This document shows, piece by piece, positions 49,738 to 57,634 of a DNA stretch of 64,000 nt. How positions within the stretch are numbered: position 1 is the stretch's first letter; each line of letters begins with the position of its first letter. Position numbers and translations under genes: made by a program. This DNA is from Elusimicrobiota bacterium (GTDB taxonomy: Bacteria > Elusimicrobiota > Elusimicrobia > UBA1565 > UBA9628). Under the pieces are notes generated by a model. That model worked only from the letters and a program-made list of their open reading frames with translations, made no database searches and was not told where the DNA came from. Where the stretch lies: positions 62,001-126,000 of the forward strand of contig JACRDN010000020.1 of the NCBI GenBank assembly GCA_016218575.1, read 5' to 3'.

Positions 49738-50535
49738 ATGAACAAATTGTTCGTTCTGACGCGTATCTTTCTGTTAGTTCTCGGCGCGCGCCTGGCTGGA
49801 GCGGCCGAAGCGCCCTACTACCGCGTTTTCCGTGGAGTGAAGCGCCCCGATGTCACCCAAGAGTATTTCGCCCGGCAGTTAACCACGGTATTCATTCCAG
49901 CCTTGCCGGCCGCCCATGCCAAGAACGGGGCCGCGGCCTACCTTCCCGCCCTGCCGCCGGAGGGTCATCCGGCCTCCATCGTTGATGAATACGCTTTGGT
50001 CGCTTACGAGTCCGAGCCGGTCTATCAGGCGGCGAGGCGAACTCCCGAAGGCCAAGCCTACAGCGATCTCCACTGGACTATTTTTGACCGAGAGAAGTCC
50101 CGGAGCGACGGAGCCGTCCCTCTTCACGGCACCCTGGCTGAGGAAACGCCCTACGACGTTACGGGAAGGCCGGTGGACTGGCAATCGGGGCATTCCACTT
50201 TCTTCATCGGAACCAGGCACCCCAATCTTGAGCCCGCCGCCTTCAGCGAGAAGCTCCTCCGGCACGTCCAGGACGTCGAACAGGCCTTCCGGGTCTACGG
50301 CTTGGACGGCTACGTCATCATCGTCACCAAAGACAAATACGAGGCGGCGTTCCAGCATTGGCCCAATCCCGAGGCGGCCGGCGCGGCCTTCGCCTCCGCG
50401 CCAGGTCAAGCCATCATCGCGGGAGCCCGGGAGATACTGGTCCCTGTGCAATGGTCGGTAGTGGAACCCTTCAATGGGGAAATCAGGCCGGGGCAGGCCG
50501 TCAACGTCCTGTTCGAGCGAAGATCTGTCCCTTAA
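49738..50535 (+). CDS. unknown secreted protein
   Basis: A 265-residue protein with a signal peptide (NKLFVLTRIFLLVLGARLAGA). The mature part has a YYRVFRGVKRPDVTQEYFARQL start and later beta/alpha units (DGYVIIVTKDKYEAAFQHW, EILVPVQWSVVEPF). I see no catalytic pattern. The gene starts 2 bases after the DUF481 stop, so it belongs to the same transcript. Its stop overlaps the convergent ORF6N gene's stop by 4 bases (TTAA). Confidence 0.65.
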   Translation: MNKLFVLTRIFLLVLGARLAGAAEAPYYRVFRGVKRPDVTQEYFARQLTTVFIPALPAAHAKNGAAAYLPALPPEGHPASIVDEYALVAYESEPVYQAARRTPEGQAYSDLHWTIFDREKSRSDGAVPLHGTLAEETPYDVTGRPVDWQSGHSTFFIGTRHPNLEPAAFSEKLLRHVQDVEQAFRVYGLDGYVIIVTKDKYEAAFQHWPNPEAAGAAFASAPGQAIIAGAREILVPVQWSVVEPFNGEIRPGQAVNVLFERRSVP

Positions 50536-51065
50536 GACTTATTCTGTCTTTTCTTAATCTCGAATCCGATTCTACGCCGAGGCACCTCCGGCGGATCCAT
50601 AAGATTACGGATTGCGTCAAAGACAATTCGGAACCTTCGGTTGTATTTCTTTTCAAGCCCATCAAGCCGCCGAGCCAAATCCTGATTAGAGGAAATCATC
50701 TCGCGCAGCCGCACGAAAGCCCGCATGATGGCCACATTGACCTGGATGGCGCGGTTGCCGCGCAGAACACTAGACAACATGGCTACGCCCTGTTCAGTAA
50801 AGGCATAAGGGGGATTCTTAATATGTTGTCCTCTCTTTAAGATCACAGTTTGTGATCTTAAAGAATTAGCTTCGCTGAGTGTCAGCCTGAACATAAAATC
50901 ATCGGGGAAACGTTTAATATTACGTTTAACGGCCTGGACAAGCGCACGGGGTTCCACGCGGTAAAGCTTGGCCAACTCCGTGCTCAACATGACCTTATGG
51001 CCACGAACCAGATAAATGCGCCGCTCAATATGATCAATAGGCTGAAGCTGGGAATAATCCTGCAT
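50532..51065 (-). CDS. ORF6N-domain protein (phage/mobile type)
   Basis: A 177-residue protein with an N-terminal ORF6N domain (about 5-95): IERRIYLVRGHKVMLSTELAKLYRVEPRALVQAVKRNIKRFPDDFMFRLTLSEANSLRSQ, followed by PPYAFTEQGVAMLSSVLRGNRA and a helical tail. ORF6N proteins are DNA-binding antirepressor-like proteins spread by phages and mobile elements. The start at 51065 follows a 31-bp repeat that is shared with the endonuclease remnant at 47228; a start in that repeat (MELFGGFARIVG) is in frame and possible. Its base composition appears more AT-rich than its neighbours, which fits transfer. Confidence 0.85.
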   Translation of the reverse strand: MQDYSQLQPIDHIERRIYLVRGHKVMLSTELAKLYRVEPRALVQAVKRNIKRFPDDFMFRLTLSEANSLRSQTVILKRGQHIKNPPYAFTEQGVAMLSSVLRGNRAIQVNVAIMRAFVRLREMISSNQDLARRLDGLEKKYNRRFRIVFDAIRNLMDPPEVPRRRIGFEIKKRQNKS

Positions 51066-51071
51066 ACCAAC

Positions 51072-51102
51072 TATACGAGCGAACCCGCCAAAAAGTTCCA
51101 TA
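51072..51102. repeat. 31-bp dispersed repeat, copy 2
   Basis: TATACGAGCGAACCCGCCAA... at 51072-51102, 29 of 31 bases identical to copy 1 at 47243-47273. Read on the minus strand it begins ATGGAACTTTTTGGCGGGTT and lies 7 bases upstream of the ORF6N start. Two copies near two mobile-type genes suggest a transferred unit or a shared leader. Confidence 0.7.
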
Positions 51103-51115
51103 CGACCCGCTGGTA

Positions 51116-51143
51116 TTGACAAAACAAGGGCATCTGTTATGCT
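51116..51143 (+). promoter_or_regulatory. candidate sigma70-type promoter
   Basis: -35 TTGACA (51116-51121), 16-base spacer, -10 TATGCT (51138-51143) on the plus strand. It points towards the histidine kinase gene at 51384 with a leader of over 200 bases that runs antisense to the small membrane protein gene at 51165-51341. Confidence 0.5.
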
Positions 51144-51164
51144 TGAATCCGGCGCCAAGACGGA

Positions 51165-51341
51165 TTATTTAGGGGAAGGAGAGTCGAGCTCGCGGGTCTT
51201 GAGCCAGGTGAGGCCATACCAGGCGCCGCCGCAGACAAAGAAGCCTCCGATGGAGACCCAACTGGACTCGCGGAACAGGGACCAAGCAAGAAACAGGATG
51301 GACAGGAAAAACAGCGTCCAGCGAAAGGCCCTGCTTTTCAT
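51165..51341 (-). CDS. very small membrane protein
   Basis: A 58-residue frame with two hydrophobic segments: [18 protein letters not shown] (about 6-23) and [20 protein letters not shown] (about 28-47), plus basic ends. The frame starts at an ATG 43 bases before the divergent histidine-kinase gene. It is short and unknown, but the two well-formed helices and flanking charges (MKSRAFR, KTRELD) make it believable. Confidence 0.5.
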   Translation of the reverse strand: MKSRAFRWTLFFLSILFLAWSLFRESSWVSIGGFFVCGGAWYGLTWLKTRELDSPSPK

Positions 51342-51383
51342 GGCTTCAGGCCCAATGATACAACAATTTCCCCGCAGCCACGA

Positions 51384-53405
51384 GTGAAAGCGCCCAAGCC
51401 CAAGAGCGCTGTCCTGTCCAAGGTCGGGCTTCTCAAGCGCCTGGGGCGCGAGCTCGAGGCCGGCAGGCAGGCAAGCCTCATCGTTTTCCACCCCTACGAG
51501 CTCTCTGGCAACGCCAATAAGGAGCTCTCTCCGGCGGCGCGGCGGATTCTGCGCAAAATCTGCGACTTCCTGGAGCCGGAGCTGCGCTCTAGCGACCGCC
51601 TGGCGGCACTCCCTCCCGACAAGATCGGCCTCCTGGTCCCGGCCGGGCTGCCGGGGGCCCAGGAGGCGGCCCTGCGTTTGCACCAAATGATTCAAGAGAA
51701 TTTGAAGATCAGCCTCGGCACCGGCATCTGCAATTCCGCGAATATTTCCGGCGGGGCCGCAGCACTCTGCCAAGCCGCTTGCCAGGCCGCCGAGGCCAGC
51801 CGAAACACGGCGGGCCTCAATATCTCCACTTGGGAAACAAACAGGATCATCCCCCTCCTAGAAACCCTGTCGGAGCCTCCCGTTTCCGATCCCTCGAGCT
51901 CGACTCTCTCGGCGCGCTACCATCGGCTCATGCTCCTCAACCGGATGTCGCTCGAGCTGTTCTCGGACAAGCCCTTCGCGGAAGCCTTGGTCTCGGCCGG
52001 GAAGCTCCTCCTCGCCCTGATGCAGGCCAAACATGTCTCCGTTTTCTTCTGCGACGACTTCGGGCTTCCCGTGGCGGCCCACCGGGACGGGGACAAGCGC
52101 TTCGAAAGCCCGGACGCCGCCCAGGAGGAGGCCGAGCTCGTGGCCCAGGCCCTGGAGGAGAGGCGCATCATCACGGCCGGTCGCTGGATGGCGGCTCCTC
52201 TGTTGTACTACCGTCGGATCGAGGCCACCGAGGACGGAGTGCTCCTGGTGGGTTGGCCAGAGGCGCAAAAGCACAGCGCCGAGCGCGACCAGACAATGCT
52301 CGAGATCACCCGGCTCCTGCGCAACGCCCGGCTCAACCAGAAAAATCTGCAGCAGCAGAAAACCATGGCCGCGGTGACCGACCAGGCGGCTGACGCCATC
52401 TTCATCACGGACCTCGACTCCCGGATACTCAGCTGGAATTCGAGCGCCTCGGAGCTTTTCCAATACGCCCGCGAGGAAATCATGGGCTGGCCCGCGAATC
52501 TCCTCACCCCCAAGGACAAGCTCGACGAGATCAAGGGAATCGAGGACCGGGTCCTGCGGGAGGGAAGCCTGCGCAACATCGAGACGGTGCGCAAGCGCAA
52601 GGACGAGAGCCTGGTCCCGGTGGAGGGAACCTTCACTTTGCTCAAGGACGAGTCGGGCGCCCCCTTCGGCATGGTCTGCTCCTACCGGGACATCACCCGC
52701 AGAAAGGAGATCGAGCGCATGAAGTCCGAGTTCGTCTCCTTGGTCAGCCACGAGCTGCGCACGCCGCTCACCGCAATCCGCGGGTTCGCCGAAACCATTT
52801 TCGACTTCTGGGATGAGGTCACCCTGGAGCAGAGGCGCTATTACCTCGGAATCATCCTCGAGGAGTCCAAGAGGCTCGGGGACCTGGTCACCGACTTCCT
52901 GGACCTCTCGCGCCTGGAGCAGGGCGGGGTCCCACTCAAGCCCAAGTCCCTGGACTTGAAGGCCCTGGCCCAGCGCCTCACGGCTCTTTTCCACGAGCAT
53001 CCCTCCGGCGCCCAGTTCAAGACCTTTTTCGCTCCCGGAGGCGACCACGCCTGGGCCGACGAGGAGCAGGCCTACCGGGTCCTGGTCAACCTCTGCGGCA
53101 ACGCCCTGAAATACTCCCCATCGGGCGGGACCATCACGATCTCGGCGCGCCCCGAGGGATCGTGGGTCGAGCTCTTCGTCCAGGACGAGGGTCCGGGAAT
53201 CTCGCGGGAGCACCAGCAGAGGATATTCGAGAAGTTCTACCGCGTTCCGGACCCCGTCTCCAAGAAGACGGCCGGCACGGGCCTAGGCCTGGCCATATGC
53301 AAGAACATCGTGGAAAGCCATGGAGGCCGCATCTGGGTCGAGAGCGAGCTTGGCCGGGGTACCCGCTTCAAATTCACCTTGCCCCTCCTCAAGCCCGAGG
53401 CATGA
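51384..53405 (+). CDS. sensor histidine kinase with PAS domain and degenerate GGDEF-like N-terminus
   Basis: A 673-residue cytosolic kinase. The N-terminal part (about 15-150) has the layout of a GGDEF domain but with [11 protein letters not shown] in place of the catalytic GGDEF motif, so it should be inactive as a cyclase. A GAF-like region follows (about 185-320), then a PAS domain (about 330-440), HisKA with H456 ([13 protein letters not shown]) and a HATPase with NALKYSP, DEGPGIS and [20 protein letters not shown]. No membrane segment is seen. The GTG start is at 51384, and its stop shares ATGA with the response regulator gene. It probably senses an intracellular signal and phosphorylates that partner. 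Confidence 0.88.
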   Translation: MKAPKPKSAVLSKVGLLKRLGRELEAGRQASLIVFHPYELSGNANKELSPAARRILRKICDFLEPELRSSDRLAALPPDKIGLLVPAGLPGAQEAALRLHQMIQENLKISLGTGICNSANISGGAAALCQAACQAAEASRNTAGLNISTWETNRIIPLLETLSEPPVSDPSSSTLSARYHRLMLLNRMSLELFSDKPFAEALVSAGKLLLALMQAKHVSVFFCDDFGLPVAAHRDGDKRFESPDAAQEEAELVAQALEERRIITAGRWMAAPLLYYRRIEATEDGVLLVGWPEAQKHSAERDQTMLEITRLLRNARLNQKNLQQQKTMAAVTDQAADAIFITDLDSRILSWNSSASELFQYAREEIMGWPANLLTPKDKLDEIKGIEDRVLREGSLRNIETVRKRKDESLVPVEGTFTLLKDESGAPFGMVCSYRDITRRKEIERMKSEFVSLVSHELRTPLTAIRGFAETIFDFWDEVTLEQRRYYLGIILEESKRLGDLVTDFLDLSRLEQGGVPLKPKSLDLKALAQRLTALFHEHPSGAQFKTFFAPGGDHAWADEEQAYRVLVNLCGNALKYSPSGGTITISARPEGSWVELFVQDEGPGISREHQQRIFEKFYRVPDPVSKKTAGTGLGLAICKNIVESHGGRIWVESELGRGTRFKFTLPLLKPEA

Positions 53406-53773
53406 CGAAACCCAAACGCGTGCTCATAGTTGACGATGAGCATGCCACCAACGCCTTGGCCTCGGAATACCTGAGACTCGCCGGCTTCGAAGTGGCGTCC
53501 TGCTACGACGCCGAAAGCGCCCTGAAGGCCCTGGAGGCGGACTCCGCCTTCGACGCCGTGGTCTTGGACAAGCGCCTGCCGGGCATGGATGGCTTCGAGG
53601 CGGGCAGGAGGATAAAAGCCGACCCCCGCACGGCGGGCATCCCCATCCTGGCCCTCTCCGCCAGCTTCCATCCCCAACAGGAGCCGTCTCCCGCCTTCGA
53701 CGCCTTCCTGGGCAAGCCCTTCAGCCCGCGGGACCTCTTGGTCGCCCTCAATAAAATAACCCAAAGGTCCTAA
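53402..53773 (+). CDS. single-domain response regulator
   Basis: A 123-residue receiver with the acid pocket DDE at 11-13, phosphorylation site Asp56 ([12 protein letters not shown]) and Lys of the conserved KPF motif (GKPFSP) near the end. No output domain, so it acts by protein contact or passes phosphate on. It is coupled to the histidine kinase by ATGA. The stop codon is part of a hairpin that leads into the subtilase leader. Confidence 0.9.
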   Translation: MTKPKRVLIVDDEHATNALASEYLRLAGFEVASCYDAESALKALEADSAFDAVVLDKRLPGMDGFEAGRRIKADPRTAGIPILALSASFHPQQEPSPAFDAFLGKPFSPRDLLVALNKITQRS

Positions 53774-53846
53774 AACATATTTAGGACTTTCGGTCCATAA
53801 ATATGCTAATAGGAGAGATTGGCGCGCCGTGGCGCCGGACCTAAAT
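53768..53846 (+). promoter_or_regulatory. structured leader of the subtilase gene with alternative pairings
   Basis: TCCTAAA (53768-53774) pairs with TTTAGGA (53780-53786), while ATTTAGG (53779-53785) can instead pair with CCTAAAT (53840-53846), enclosing a GGAC-TTTCG-GTCC hairpin and a GGCGC...GCGCC hairpin (53821-53836). The two pairings are mutually exclusive. The ribosome-binding site GGGAGG lies just after the last arm. This is the form of a regulatory switch, but I cannot match it to a known riboswitch class, and chance is not excluded. Confidence 0.4.
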
Positions 53847-53861
53847 CGTGGGGAGGTGGCT

Positions 53862-55082
53862 ATGAGAAAGTGGCTCTGGTTCTTAGGGTTATTGGCCTTG
53901 GCTTGGCCGGTTCGGGGCGACGCAGCCTTGACGGCGGAGGGCGCCCAGGACCGGCTCATCGTCGCGTTCAAGCCGGCAGTGGGCTTCTTGGAAAAGCAGA
54001 GAATCCTTGAAGCGGAGGGCCTCGAGATCGTGGACGAGATTCCGGCCCTGGGCCTGATCCTGGCCCAAGCTCCGGAAGGCAGGTCCTTCGCCATAAAGTC
54101 CAGGCTTTTTGCCGACCCGCGGATCGCGGCCGTGGAGCGCGACGTCTGGCGCAAATGGATCGAGGCTCAGCCCGCTTCCTTCCAGGAAATCGCCATGCCC
54201 AGCGTCGAGTCCGTGCTTGGACAGCTTCCCCCCCGCAAGATGCGCGCCTCCGATAGCGACGAAGTCCAGTGGGGCGTCAGACGAGTCAACGCCCCCGCCG
54301 CCTGGGCCTCGAACAGAGGCGACGGAGTCCGGGTGGCCATCGTCGACACGGGAATCGACCCGGAACACCCGGAACTCAAGGATAAGATCGCGGGCGGCTA
54401 CAACGCCTTGGACAAAAGCGCGCCCTGGGCCGACGATCATTTTCACGGCACTCACGTGGCGGGAATCGTGGCCGCCAAGCTCGACGGCCAAGGGGTGGTG
54501 GGTGTGGCGCCCAAGGCCTCTCTTTACGCCGTCAAGGTGCTCAACAAGGAGGGCTCCGGCTCTCTTTTCGGCATCATAGGCGGTATTATGTGGTGCGCCC
54601 AGAACAATATCCAGGTGATCAACATGAGTCTGGGGGCTCCCCAGGAGATGCCTTTCATGCAGCAAGTCCTGCAGTTCGCCCAGCGGGCCGGCGTGACCAT
54701 AGTGGCCGCGGCGGGCAACGACAGCAAGGCAGTGAATTACCCGGCCGCCTACCCTGAGGCCATCGCGGTCTCGGCCCTCGACCAGGAGGACAAGATCGCG
54801 ACCTTCTCGAGCCGCGGGCCCGAGGTCGCCTTCATCGCTCCGGGCGTGAAGGTCCCCTCCTCGGTGCCGCGCTGGCATGAGGCCAGCGGGATAAAGGCCT
54901 ACTCGGGCACTTCCATGGCCACCCCGCACGTGACGGGCCTGGCCGCTCTGGCAGTCGCCAAGGGAGCCTCGACTCCGGAAGCCGTGCGGGCCATGTTGAA
55001 AGCCTCAGCCTTGAGGATTCCCAACTTGGGCGACAGCGAGCAGGGAGCGGGAGTCATCGACGGGGGCCGTCTGGCGAGATAA
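53862..55082 (+). CDS. subtilisin-like serine protease (S8)
   Basis: A 406-residue secreted protease. A signal peptide (KWLWFLGLLALAWPVRG) is followed by an inhibitor-I9-like propeptide (about 25-100: RLIVAFKPAVGFLEKQRIL) and the catalytic domain with Asp162 (IVDTGIDPEHPE), His195 (HGTHVAGI), oxyanion Asn (AAAGND) and Ser351 (SGTSMATPHV). Good Shine-Dalgarno GGGAGG lies 5 bases upstream of the ATG at 53862. A strong terminator follows. It is probably active in the periplasm or outside the cell. Confidence 0.93.
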   Translation: MRKWLWFLGLLALAWPVRGDAALTAEGAQDRLIVAFKPAVGFLEKQRILEAEGLEIVDEIPALGLILAQAPEGRSFAIKSRLFADPRIAAVERDVWRKWIEAQPASFQEIAMPSVESVLGQLPPRKMRASDSDEVQWGVRRVNAPAAWASNRGDGVRVAIVDTGIDPEHPELKDKIAGGYNALDKSAPWADDHFHGTHVAGIVAAKLDGQGVVGVAPKASLYAVKVLNKEGSGSLFGIIGGIMWCAQNNIQVINMSLGAPQEMPFMQQVLQFAQRAGVTIVAAAGNDSKAVNYPAAYPEAIAVSALDQEDKIATFSSRGPEVAFIAPGVKVPSSVPRWHEASGIKAYSGTSMATPHVTGLAALAVAKGASTPEAVRAMLKASALRIPNLGDSEQGAGVIDGGRLAR

Positions 55083-55118
55083 AACAAGCGCCGATTCACG
55101 ACAGACACCGTCAAAGAA

Positions 55119-55154
55119 AAGAGCCCAGTCCGCATTCGCGGACTGGGCTCTTTC
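55119..55154. terminator. bidirectional intrinsic terminator
   Basis: AAAGAGCCCAGTCCGC and its exact complement around an ATTC loop, with A and T runs at the two ends. It sits between the subtilase gene and the convergent small protein gene at 55161, so it can stop transcription from both sides. Confidence 0.92.
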
Positions 55155-55160
55155 TACTAC

Positions 55161-55391
55161 TTACTGTTTAGCGGCGGCGGCAGGGACGGCTGCCTTCTTC
55201 TTGCCCTTCTTGGGCATCTTGGCCACTTTCTTGGCCGGCTTGGCGGAGACATGCTCCATCGGGACCGGGGTTGCGGCGGGCTGGGCCGCGGGAGCGGCGA
55301 CGGCCGGCTTCTGGTCCTTGTCGGACGGCATCTGGGCGGACGCCACTCCGGCGGCCGCGACTAGCAACGCGAACATCATGAGCTTACGCAT
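55161..55391 (-). CDS. small secreted Lys/Ala/Pro-rich protein
   Basis: A 76-residue product with a signal peptide (RKLMMFALLVAAAGVASA) and a mature part made almost entirely of Ala, Pro, Lys and Val (PAAQPAATPVPMEH, KPAKKVAKMPKKGKKKAA). It is highly basic and probably disordered, and could bind acidic polymers or nucleic acid outside the cytosol. It ends next to a terminator. No family is recognised; low complexity is shared with the protein at 55810. Confidence 0.65.
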   Translation of the reverse strand: MRKLMMFALLVAAAGVASAQMPSDKDQKPAVAAPAAQPAATPVPMEHVSAKPAKKVAKMPKKGKKKAAVPAAAAKQ

Positions 55392-55474
55392 TGGGTTATT
55401 TCTCCTTTTATTTGCTGCATTGATTTCTCGATCGCCGCGCGATCGCGGAACGGTGCGTCTGTTTTAGGGGAAGA

Positions 55475-55753
55475 TCAGCGCCGGGGAGGCGACAAGGAGC
55501 GCGGCTCGGGAGGAAGCGCGCTGGAAAGGCGAACTCTCGCTTCAAGAGGAAGCCGGACGAAAGAAGAGGGAGCACCCGGAAGGACCGGCGGAACGGAAGA
55601 AACGGCGAAAACCGGGGGATGATCCGCGCGGCCGCCCTCGTCCAGGATGCTGACGGCGGAATCATCCCCCAGGTCGAGGAGAACGGGCATGTCCAGCCGC
55701 AAAGAGCCCCAAGCCAGGACGATCGTGACTAGGGAGCAGAACAAACGGCTCAT
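55475..55753 (-). CDS. small secreted protein of unknown function
   Basis: A 92-residue frame with an N-terminal hydrophobic segment (SRLFCSLVTIVLAWGSL) likely to be a signal peptide, and a mature part rich in Pro, Ser and Arg with no motif. The ATG at 55753 starts the hydrophobic segment. It is one of a group of four small exported proteins on the minus strand between 55161 and 56682. The coding nature is supported mainly by the signal peptide. Confidence 0.5.
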   Translation of the reverse strand: MSRLFCSLVTIVLAWGSLRLDMPVLLDLGDDSAVSILDEGGRADHPPVFAVSSVPPVLPGAPSSFVRLPLEARVRLSSALPPEPRSLSPPRR

Positions 55754-55809
55754 AAGCGCTAATCTACAAAAATACAGAAGCCTGGCGCAACGGCTCGGGA
55801 CGAGCTCGC

Positions 55810-56109
55810 TCATTGAGGACTTTGGCAGGCCTCACCCTCCGAACATCGGGGAGGTTCCTTCTTCGGCGCGGCGCCGGCTTTTTTCGCCGCTTTTTTCTTG
55901 GGCGTCCGGTCCACCGGGCGCCCCTGGGCGTCGAAGCGGTACTGGCCCTGGGTCAGGACCTGGTAATCCTTGTACTTCGACTTCTCGTAATCCGGGCCCT
56001 TTTTAGCCGCCTTGGCCTTGGGGCGAGCCTGGGCGGCGCAAGCCCGGCCACGGAGGCCGGCGCCCGACAACGCCGCGAGAATGCCGACGGCCAATGCCAA
56101 TCGCCGCAT
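55810..56109 (-). CDS. small secreted basic protein
   Basis: A 99-residue protein with a signal peptide (RRLALAVGILAALSGAGLRGRACA). The mature part is Lys/Ala-rich (KAKAAKKGPDYEKSKYKDYQVLTQGQYRFDAQGRPVDRTPKKKAAKKAG) and ends with a Cys pair (CSEGEAC). It resembles the 55161 protein in composition but also has a short structured segment (YQVLTQGQYRFD). It is 3 bases after the 56113 gene. Confidence 0.6.
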   Translation of the reverse strand: MRRLALAVGILAALSGAGLRGRACAAQARPKAKAAKKGPDYEKSKYKDYQVLTQGQYRFDAQGRPVDRTPKKKAAKKAGAAPKKEPPRCSEGEACQSPQ

Positions 56110-56112
56110 CTT

Positions 56113-56682
56113 CTAAGGAAGAACTCCGGACACCTTGGCGTTGCCCTGCACATTGCCGACCCAGTGTCCCCCTACGAAGGGAACCCTAACCCAATACGCC
56201 TGGCCCTCGACGCAAACCGGGCCCGACACCGAGGCCTGTCCGGCCGGCAGTCCCTTGGCGTCCTTGAGGCTCACCGAACCGATAACTTGACCGCAGCCCT
56301 TGAGCCGGTCCGGATTGATCGGCCAGTCGCCGCGGACTGGGATCGCCCCGCTGACGTCGCCTTCCCCATAAACCCCCATTCCCTGCACGCTGACCCGGCC
56401 CGCGACCGTCAAGGTCCCCTGCGGCTCGTCAAAAAACCCCTTTAAGAGAACGCCACCGCCCTTGACCAAGCCCCCGCCCTCTATCCGGATTTCATCCCGC
56501 GCCGCCCGCGGGAAGGCCTCGATCGAGGGAAGCTCCACGGAATGAACTGAAATTTTTTCAATGAGGCGTGCACCCCCGTCCCGCGACGAGCCGTTCCAGT
56601 CGACGGCTGGAGCGGCGGCTTGCGCGCCGACAGCAAAGGCCTCGGCTAAGGCCAAAAACAATCCCGCTTTTCTCATGGTCAT
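56113..56682 (-). CDS. secreted Gly-rich beta protein of unknown function
   Basis: A 189-residue protein with a signal peptide (RKAGLFLALAEAFAVGAQAAA). The mature part has repeated short Gly-containing strands (EGGGLVKGGGVLLKGFF, LTVAGRVSVQGMGVYGEGDVSGAIPVRG, SVSLKDAKGLPAGQASVSGPVCVEG), like a small beta-helix or bactofilin-like fold. No enzyme motif is seen. The N-terminus is MTMRKAG; either Met may be the start. It is the first gene of the small exported group. Confidence 0.6.
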   Translation of the reverse strand: MTMRKAGLFLALAEAFAVGAQAAAPAVDWNGSSRDGGARLIEKISVHSVELPSIEAFPRAARDEIRIEGGGLVKGGGVLLKGFFDEPQGTLTVAGRVSVQGMGVYGEGDVSGAIPVRGDWPINPDRLKGCGQVIGSVSLKDAKGLPAGQASVSGPVCVEGQAYWVRVPFVGGHWVGNVQGNAKVSGVLP

Positions 56683-56734
56683 GCCTCCTTGAGCGTTCTA
56701 ACGGCAGGGACAGGCAAATATACCAAAACCAGGC

Positions 56735-57634
56735 TCAGTAAAGAAACATCTTCATGCAATAGACGCTGCCACCGGACTTGATGAACTCCGAAGTGTCCGC
56801 CTCGATGACCTGGAGGCCCACCACCTGCATGTGGCGGGCCACCGAGGTCGTCCCCTTTTGGACGATGGCGGTCCTGGAGTCCACGATGGCGGCGTTGCAG
56901 GCCAGGCTCCGGGAGGCCTCGGATTCGCTCGCGGTGAGCACGACGGGAAATATCTTGAGGATGACTTCCAGACTCGCCGAATCGAAAGCCGCGGGATAGA
57001 TGAGCACGGCCTCCTGGTTGAGCGGGCAGAAGCAGGTGTCCAGGTGATAGAATTTCTCATTGACGAGCTTGAGAAGGATCACCGGGGCCTTGAATATCTC
57101 GGAGAGCTCCCCGTAAACCTCCGGCTCGGAACGGAATCCATGCCCGCCCCAGATCAGGCGCTTGCCGGGATGCCAGATCGCGTCGCCGGATCCCTCGAAC
57201 GAGAAGGATGAATCCTTGAGGCGGGCCACCCGGTATCCTTCTTTTTTGAACCACTCCTCGAAGGCCGGGACCTCCCTCTTGCGGGAGGAATGCCTCATCT
57301 GGCCGAGCAGGCAGACCTTCTCACCCTCCGGAGTCAGGCCCGCGAAGGTTTGGTTGGAGCAGAAAACCATGTCCTCCAAGCCTCGGATGGGCTCTATCCG
57401 GCGCACGGACTTGCCGGCCCGCTCGAAAGCCGCGCAAACGTCCTCCCACTGCCGATGGGCCAAGGACTTGTTCACGGTTCCCACTTTGCCCGCCATGAGG
57501 GGGTTCTTCACGTCCACGACGTCGTAATAGTCCGGAGGGCACATGAGCACCGCCGCGGGCTCGGGCATGGCCGGGCAGCTCTTGAGGGAAAATCCCTTCA
57601 AGTCGCGCACGCCGCGGTAAATAGTGGTATTCAT
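56735..57634 (-). CDS. arginine deiminase / amidinotransferase-family enzyme
   Basis: A 299-residue protein of the guanidino-group modifying (pentein) family. The catalytic set is present: Glu147 and Asp151 in SFSFEGSGDAIW, His197 in FYHLDTC, and the nucleophile Cys293 in GGSVYCM near the C-terminus. The pattern is closest to dimethylarginine dimethylaminohydrolase and related arginine/ornithine enzymes, so it acts on a guanidino or amidino substrate; the exact one is open. The start at 57634 shares ATGA with the upstream unknown gene, so the two are translated together. Confidence 0.88.
   Translation of the reverse strand: MNTTIYRGVRDLKGFSLKSCPAMPEPAAVLMCPPDYYDVVDVKNPLMAGKVGTVNKSLAHRQWEDVCAAFERAGKSVRRIEPIRGLEDMVFCSNQTFAGLTPEGEKVCLLGQMRHSSRKREVPAFEEWFKKEGYRVARLKDSSFSFEGSGDAIWHPGKRLIWGGHGFRSEPEVYGELSEIFKAPVILLKLVNEKFYHLDTCFCPLNQEAVLIYPAAFDSASLEVILKIFPVVLTASESEASRSLACNAAIVDSRTAIVQKGTTSVARHMQVVGLQVIEADTSEFIKSGGSVYCMKMFLY

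Noticed and set aside
51139-51387. An 82-residue plus-strand frame before the histidine kinase
   Set aside because: It is opposite a small frame with two good membrane helices, has low-complexity polar content and no motif, and overlaps the kinase start.
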